A stretch of DNA of 6,943 nucleotides, from NCBI GenBank assembly GCA_902490095.1, contig CABUCQ010000111.1:1-6943 (forward strand), in the 5' to 3' direction. This document shows positions 6,801 to 6,943 of this stretch, in pieces. Origin of the DNA: an uncultured Collinsella sp. Its GTDB lineage: Bacteria > Actinomycetota > Coriobacteriia > Coriobacteriales > Coriobacteriaceae. The position numbers were made by a program, and so were the translations under genes. Within the stretch, counting starts at the first letter, position 1; every line of letters starts with the position of its first letter. Below the pieces are notes generated by a model. The model saw only the letters and a list, made by a program, of their open reading frames with translations. It was not told where the DNA came from and made no database searches.

Positions 6801-6830
6801 GTTATAAAACACAGCTACTATGTGAGACAA
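6801..6830 (-). promoter_or_regulatory. Distal candidate sigma-70 promoter of the acpS operon
   Basis: On the minus strand TTGTCT (6830-6825) and TATAAC (6806-6801) are separated by 18 nt, the same layout as the proximal candidate 36 nt downstream. It begins 15 nt after the upstream terminator's T-run. An imperfect 15-bp dyad with 4-bp arms (6810-6824) fills most of its spacer. Confidence 0.35.
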
Positions 6831-6844
6831 AAGCCCGCAAACGC

Positions 6845-6874
6845 AAAAAAGGGGGAGGCCGCGAGGCCTCCCCC
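6845..6874 (-). terminator. Intrinsic terminator of an upstream minus-strand transcript
   Basis: A perfect 10-bp G+C-rich stem (GGGGGAGGCC at 6851-6860 with GGCCTCCCCC at 6865-6874) closes a 4-nt loop. Read on the minus strand it is followed by six T (6850-6845), the textbook rho-independent layout. Two more A-T pairs (6875-6876 with 6849-6850) can extend the stem. Read on the plus strand only TTCTC follows, so termination in that direction should be weak. It insulates the acpS operon from the gene before it. Confidence 0.88.
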
Positions 6875-6910
6875 TTCTCAGTTCGATGACGGCTCGGTGC
6901 CGTCCACCGG

Positions 6911-6943
6911 TCAGCGGCGCCCTGGCCTCCCACGGGCTGGCCC
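6911..6943 (-). CDS. Possible C-terminal tip of an upstream gene (partial, Arg/Gly-rich)
   Basis: The terminator implies that a minus-strand gene ends close to the right edge. In the frame that stops before the terminator, the last visible codons read GPARGRPGRR followed by TGA at 6913-6911, about 36 nt before the stem. Arg/Gly-rich tails of this sort occur on RNA-binding proteins such as DEAD-box helicases, but ten residues cannot identify a family. Another frame stays open through the terminator and looks less likely. Confidence 0.3.
   Translation of the reverse strand, partial: GPARGRPGRR

Noticed and set aside
6810..6824. Imperfect dyad CACA-N7-TGTG in the spacer of the distal promoter, as an operator
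   Set aside because: The arms are only 4 bp, which is common by chance, and no regulator gene is nearby.
6748..6850. Riboswitch or small RNA in the acpS leader
   Set aside because: The leader from the better promoter is only about 20-25 nt, and apart from the terminator I see no stable paired structure or known aptamer motif.

Overview
The window is a housekeeping operon on the minus strand of a G+C-rich bacterium. The gene order and the three-domain TsaB-RimI-TsaD protein suggest an actinobacterium, most likely a gut Coriobacteriia of Collinsella type. That assignment is inferred from gene architecture and codon use; no ribosomal RNA or other taxonomic marker is present.

Reading in the direction of transcription (high to low coordinates): 6943-6911 may be the Arg/Gly-rich C-terminal tip of an upstream gene. 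A strong intrinsic terminator follows at 6874-6845, then a short intergenic stretch with two candidate sigma-70-type promoters. Six genes follow almost without gaps: acpS (holo-acyl-carrier-protein synthase), nnr (bifunctional NAD(P)H-hydrate repair enzyme), alr (alanine racemase), a family 4 iron-sulfur uracil-DNA glycosylase, tsaE, and one long ORF running off the left edge that fuses TsaB, RimI and TsaD. Junctions are 0, 2, 8 and 12 nt, then a 14-nt overlap, so one polycistronic transcript with translational coupling is likely. The only non-coding stretch is the roughly 200 nt at the right end.

The genes serve separate core pathways: activation of acyl carrier protein for lipid synthesis, repair of damaged nicotinamide cofactors, D-alanine supply for peptidoglycan, uracil excision from DNA, and the threonylcarbamoyl-transfer half of tRNA t6A37 synthesis. 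TsaE and the fusion together supply all late t6A components except the TsaC/TsaC2 enzyme that makes threonylcarbamoyl-AMP, which is not in the window.

I see no mobile element, CRISPR array, RNA gene or defence system. The points worth a second look are the triple fusion, an alanine racemase lacking the usual carbamylated lysine, and an AcpS with a His-to-Leu change in its C-terminal motif plus a charged C-terminal extension.
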